Below are positions 62,525 through 64,000 of a stretch of DNA of 64,000 nucleotides, piece by piece. How positions within the stretch are numbered: position 1 is the stretch's first letter; the number at the start of each line of letters is the position of its first letter. Position numbers and translations under genes: made by a program. Below the pieces are notes generated by a model, which was not told the DNA's origin, ran no database searches, and was given only the letters and a program-made list of their open reading frames with translations. The stretch lies in assembly GCA_001557505.1 (NCBI GenBank), contig LSAX01000012.1, positions 62,001 to 126,000 on the forward strand, read 5' to 3'. This DNA is from Reticulascus tulasneorum (Eukaryota > Ascomycota > Sordariomycetes > Glomerellales > Reticulascaceae).

Positions 62525-62949
62525 AGTGTATTATTTCTGTTCAAGTCTCAAATCACAGCCAGGGATGGTCTCTGTACTGTTGTAGACGCCAATATCGTGG
62601 GATACAACACTGCAGAGTGCTCGTGGTTTCAGCGCTTGCTGACTCATGCACCCTGGCGCTGTTTTCAGCTACATGAATGAGCTGCCCGTATGAAGGCGAA
62701 TTACAGCGTCTACTTTTCGTCTAAATGTGTTTAATGTCCTATGGCTATGTATTATACGTAGACCGCCTACTGGAATATGTGCTTAGTGATTCAGCAGAGG
62801 AGACCGGTGTCCCTTAGCAAGAAGCTTATCTATATAACTCGTCACGAGAGGTCTGCAGACTTGACTATTTCAGAGTGCGTATTTGCAGCAGCCTGTGATA
62901 CCTGCGCACTCCTTGACTTCAAATGAACCCAACCCTTACTTACCGCCTC
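62525..62949. other. Intergenic between the synthase and the dehydratase relic
   Basis: 3' flank of the isopropylmalate synthase. No coding frame that extends the protein into a regulatory domain is visible in any plus frame. Confidence 0.5.
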
Positions 62950-63600
62950 ATCCAACCACGGTCGATTTGACGCCTTTACTCTCTCAGAATAACAAATCTG
63001 TTCTTCAAAGAGTAGACTGAGACCAATCTCGCCAACACCATCAAGGAGCATCTGCCTTCGCCTTAGACCCACCGTAAATATGCATTTTCTTTCCCCCGCC
63101 GCCCAGTATTTGCTGGCTTTGCAAGCACGACTGTGATACTTCGACCAGCTCTAGCTTCGACTTCAAGGATGGCCATATCCTGGTCGTTGACGCGTCCTGG
63201 TAATAATCCGTTCTTGGACGAGTTATTGTAGAACATGTCGGCAAAGGACAGTGCCAAGATGACCCTTATGCCAAAGTCTAGCAGAGCCCAAGCTGCGTGC
63301 TCACATGAGCGCCCGCATGCGAAGCTGGGACGTGTGCAGAGTAGAATGCTGGCCTTGGTGTACAGAGACTGATTGAGGATAAGGCTAAAATCTTTTAAGC
63401 CGTCTGGACGCCATCGAGGATTGTAAGAGACCATCGCCCAAACCACGTCGGCGGACTGTGGTGCAGAACTGCTTTGGTAGAATGCAGTCTATGTCGGCGT
63501 CAGCGTGGCCGAGAGGCGCCCCTATACCAGATACTGCAGTAAAAGGACCAACGGCAATTACATCATCATTTCCGATGACCTGGAAATCCTTATACTGTTG
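62950..63600 (-). pseudogene. LEU1: 3-Isopropylmalate dehydratase relic (swivel/LeuD part)
   Basis: The minus strand contains, in three successive frames, the swivel domain of isopropylmalate dehydratase: SGIGAPLGHADADIDCILPKQF (first frame, about 63530-63465), then RWRPDG, LILNQ, CEHAAWALLDFGIRVI, SFADMFYNN, KNGLLP (63446-63100), then VGLRRRQMLLDGVGEIGLSL and WLDEAV (63070-62950). At least two frameshifts break it, and the expected FGCGSSREHAPWA has become FACGRSCEHAAWA. The aconitase-type catalytic half expected upstream in fungal Leu1 is missing. In its intact form it would catalyse the step after isopropylmalate synthase, its neighbour here. Confidence 0.82.
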
Positions 63601-63739
63601 ATTATCGATTTATGCTTCGTTAATTTTTTCGGGATAGCTAGAAGGAAGCTGTGAGAAGGAAGCTGGTCGTCCTCAGTATGCAGGATTTTTCGCAAATCGC
63701 TCAGCCTTCCGTTTGATGGCAGCTGCGGCTGCCATGATT
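63601..63739. other. Short spacer between two relics
   Basis: No feature recognised; it marks the join between the dehydratase relic and the NRPS C-domain relic. Confidence 0.4.
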
Positions 63740-64000
63740 CTCGACGTCAGGTAGGCCCGACCAAATACGACCGACGTCTGTTGAACCGGTCTTTCAGCAA
63801 GTTTTAGAGCATAAGCCGTGGTTCACCTTATTGCTTATGTTAGGCCGTCTGCATTCGCCTGAATAGGGGCGTTAATAACCTTCAATATCCTAAGCGGAAA
63901 GGTTGTTGTTTGTCCCAGTAATGCAGCAGTCGCACCGATGATATCTTCGTCGACTTCGATGAGCTCGATAGGCACTTCAAGATACCTATTCTGAGACCGC
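63740..64000 (-). pseudogene. NRPS terminal C-domain relic
   Basis: The minus-strand sequence parallels the NRPS1 terminal C domain: VVFGRAYLTSR (NRPS1 [11 protein letters not shown]), VINAPIQAN (NRPS1 LINAPFQAN), then, after a deletion of about 300 bp relative to NRPS1, the stretch corresponding to SATRPSLG and VEIDEDI. It has stops and frame changes and runs off the right edge, so more NRPS-derived sequence may follow. Confidence 0.75.

Noticed and set aside
62525..62700. Hidden exon for the missing leucine-regulatory domain
   Set aside because: The plus frames after the stop give short pieces without the conserved features of that domain.

Overview
The window comes from a filamentous ascomycete (Pezizomycotina). 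The small genes carry short GT-AG introns of 56-75 bp with CTAAC/CTGAC-type branch points, while the very large synthetase gene has no intron. It is the core of a secondary-metabolite gene cluster built around two giant N-methylating nonribosomal peptide synthetases (NRPSs) of the cyclosporin/aureobasidin/enniatin type.

Layout, left to right: (1) 1-8578, minus strand: 5' part of a second NRPS (NRPS2), with C0-A1-T1-C2-A2-T2-C3-A3 visible and the rest beyond the left edge. (2) 8579-12423: mostly non-coding, with two minisatellites and a decayed pyrroline-5-carboxylate reductase fragment. (3) 12424-13899, minus: a three-exon FAD-dependent amino-acid/amine oxidase. (4) About 14600-16640, plus: a heavily decayed NRPS C-A fragment in the opposite orientation. 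(5) 16660-18995: no recognisable gene. (6) 18996-57956, minus: one uninterrupted 12,986-residue NRPS (NRPS1) with ten C-A-T modules, four of them with N-methyltransferase domains, and a terminal cyclising C domain. (7) 58371-59531, plus: a two-exon D-2-hydroxyacid dehydrogenase divergent from NRPS1. (8) 59532-61072: non-coding, with an 80-bp perfect direct repeat. (9) 61073-62524, plus: a three-exon 2-isopropylmalate synthase that lacks the C-terminal leucine-regulatory domain. (10) 62950-63600, minus: a frameshifted relic of the isopropylmalate dehydratase swivel domain. (11) 63740-64000, minus: a relic of an NRPS terminal C domain.

How the parts fit: the first adenylation domain of both NRPSs has Gly where amino-acid-activating domains have the amino-group-binding Asp. 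This points to an alpha-hydroxy (or keto) acid starter. The neighbouring D-2-hydroxyacid dehydrogenase would reduce a branched 2-keto acid to the D-hydroxy acid, and the truncated isopropylmalate synthase would raise supply of the leucine/2-ketoisocaproate branch without leucine feedback. NRPS1 would then add nine amino acids, N-methylating those at positions 4, 5, 7 and 10, and the terminal C domain would close the ring. My prediction is a cyclic decadepsipeptide of pattern OH1-a-b-Me(b)-Me(c)-a-Me(b)-d-a-Me(e), where equal letters mark near-identical adenylation pockets. No transporter, regulator or resistance gene is visible.

The synthetases show recent internal duplication and gene conversion: near-identical A and MT domains, a 757-bp identical pair in NRPS2, and repeated blocks 10,986 and 26,484 bp apart in NRPS1. 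Two NRPS relics also lie in the window.
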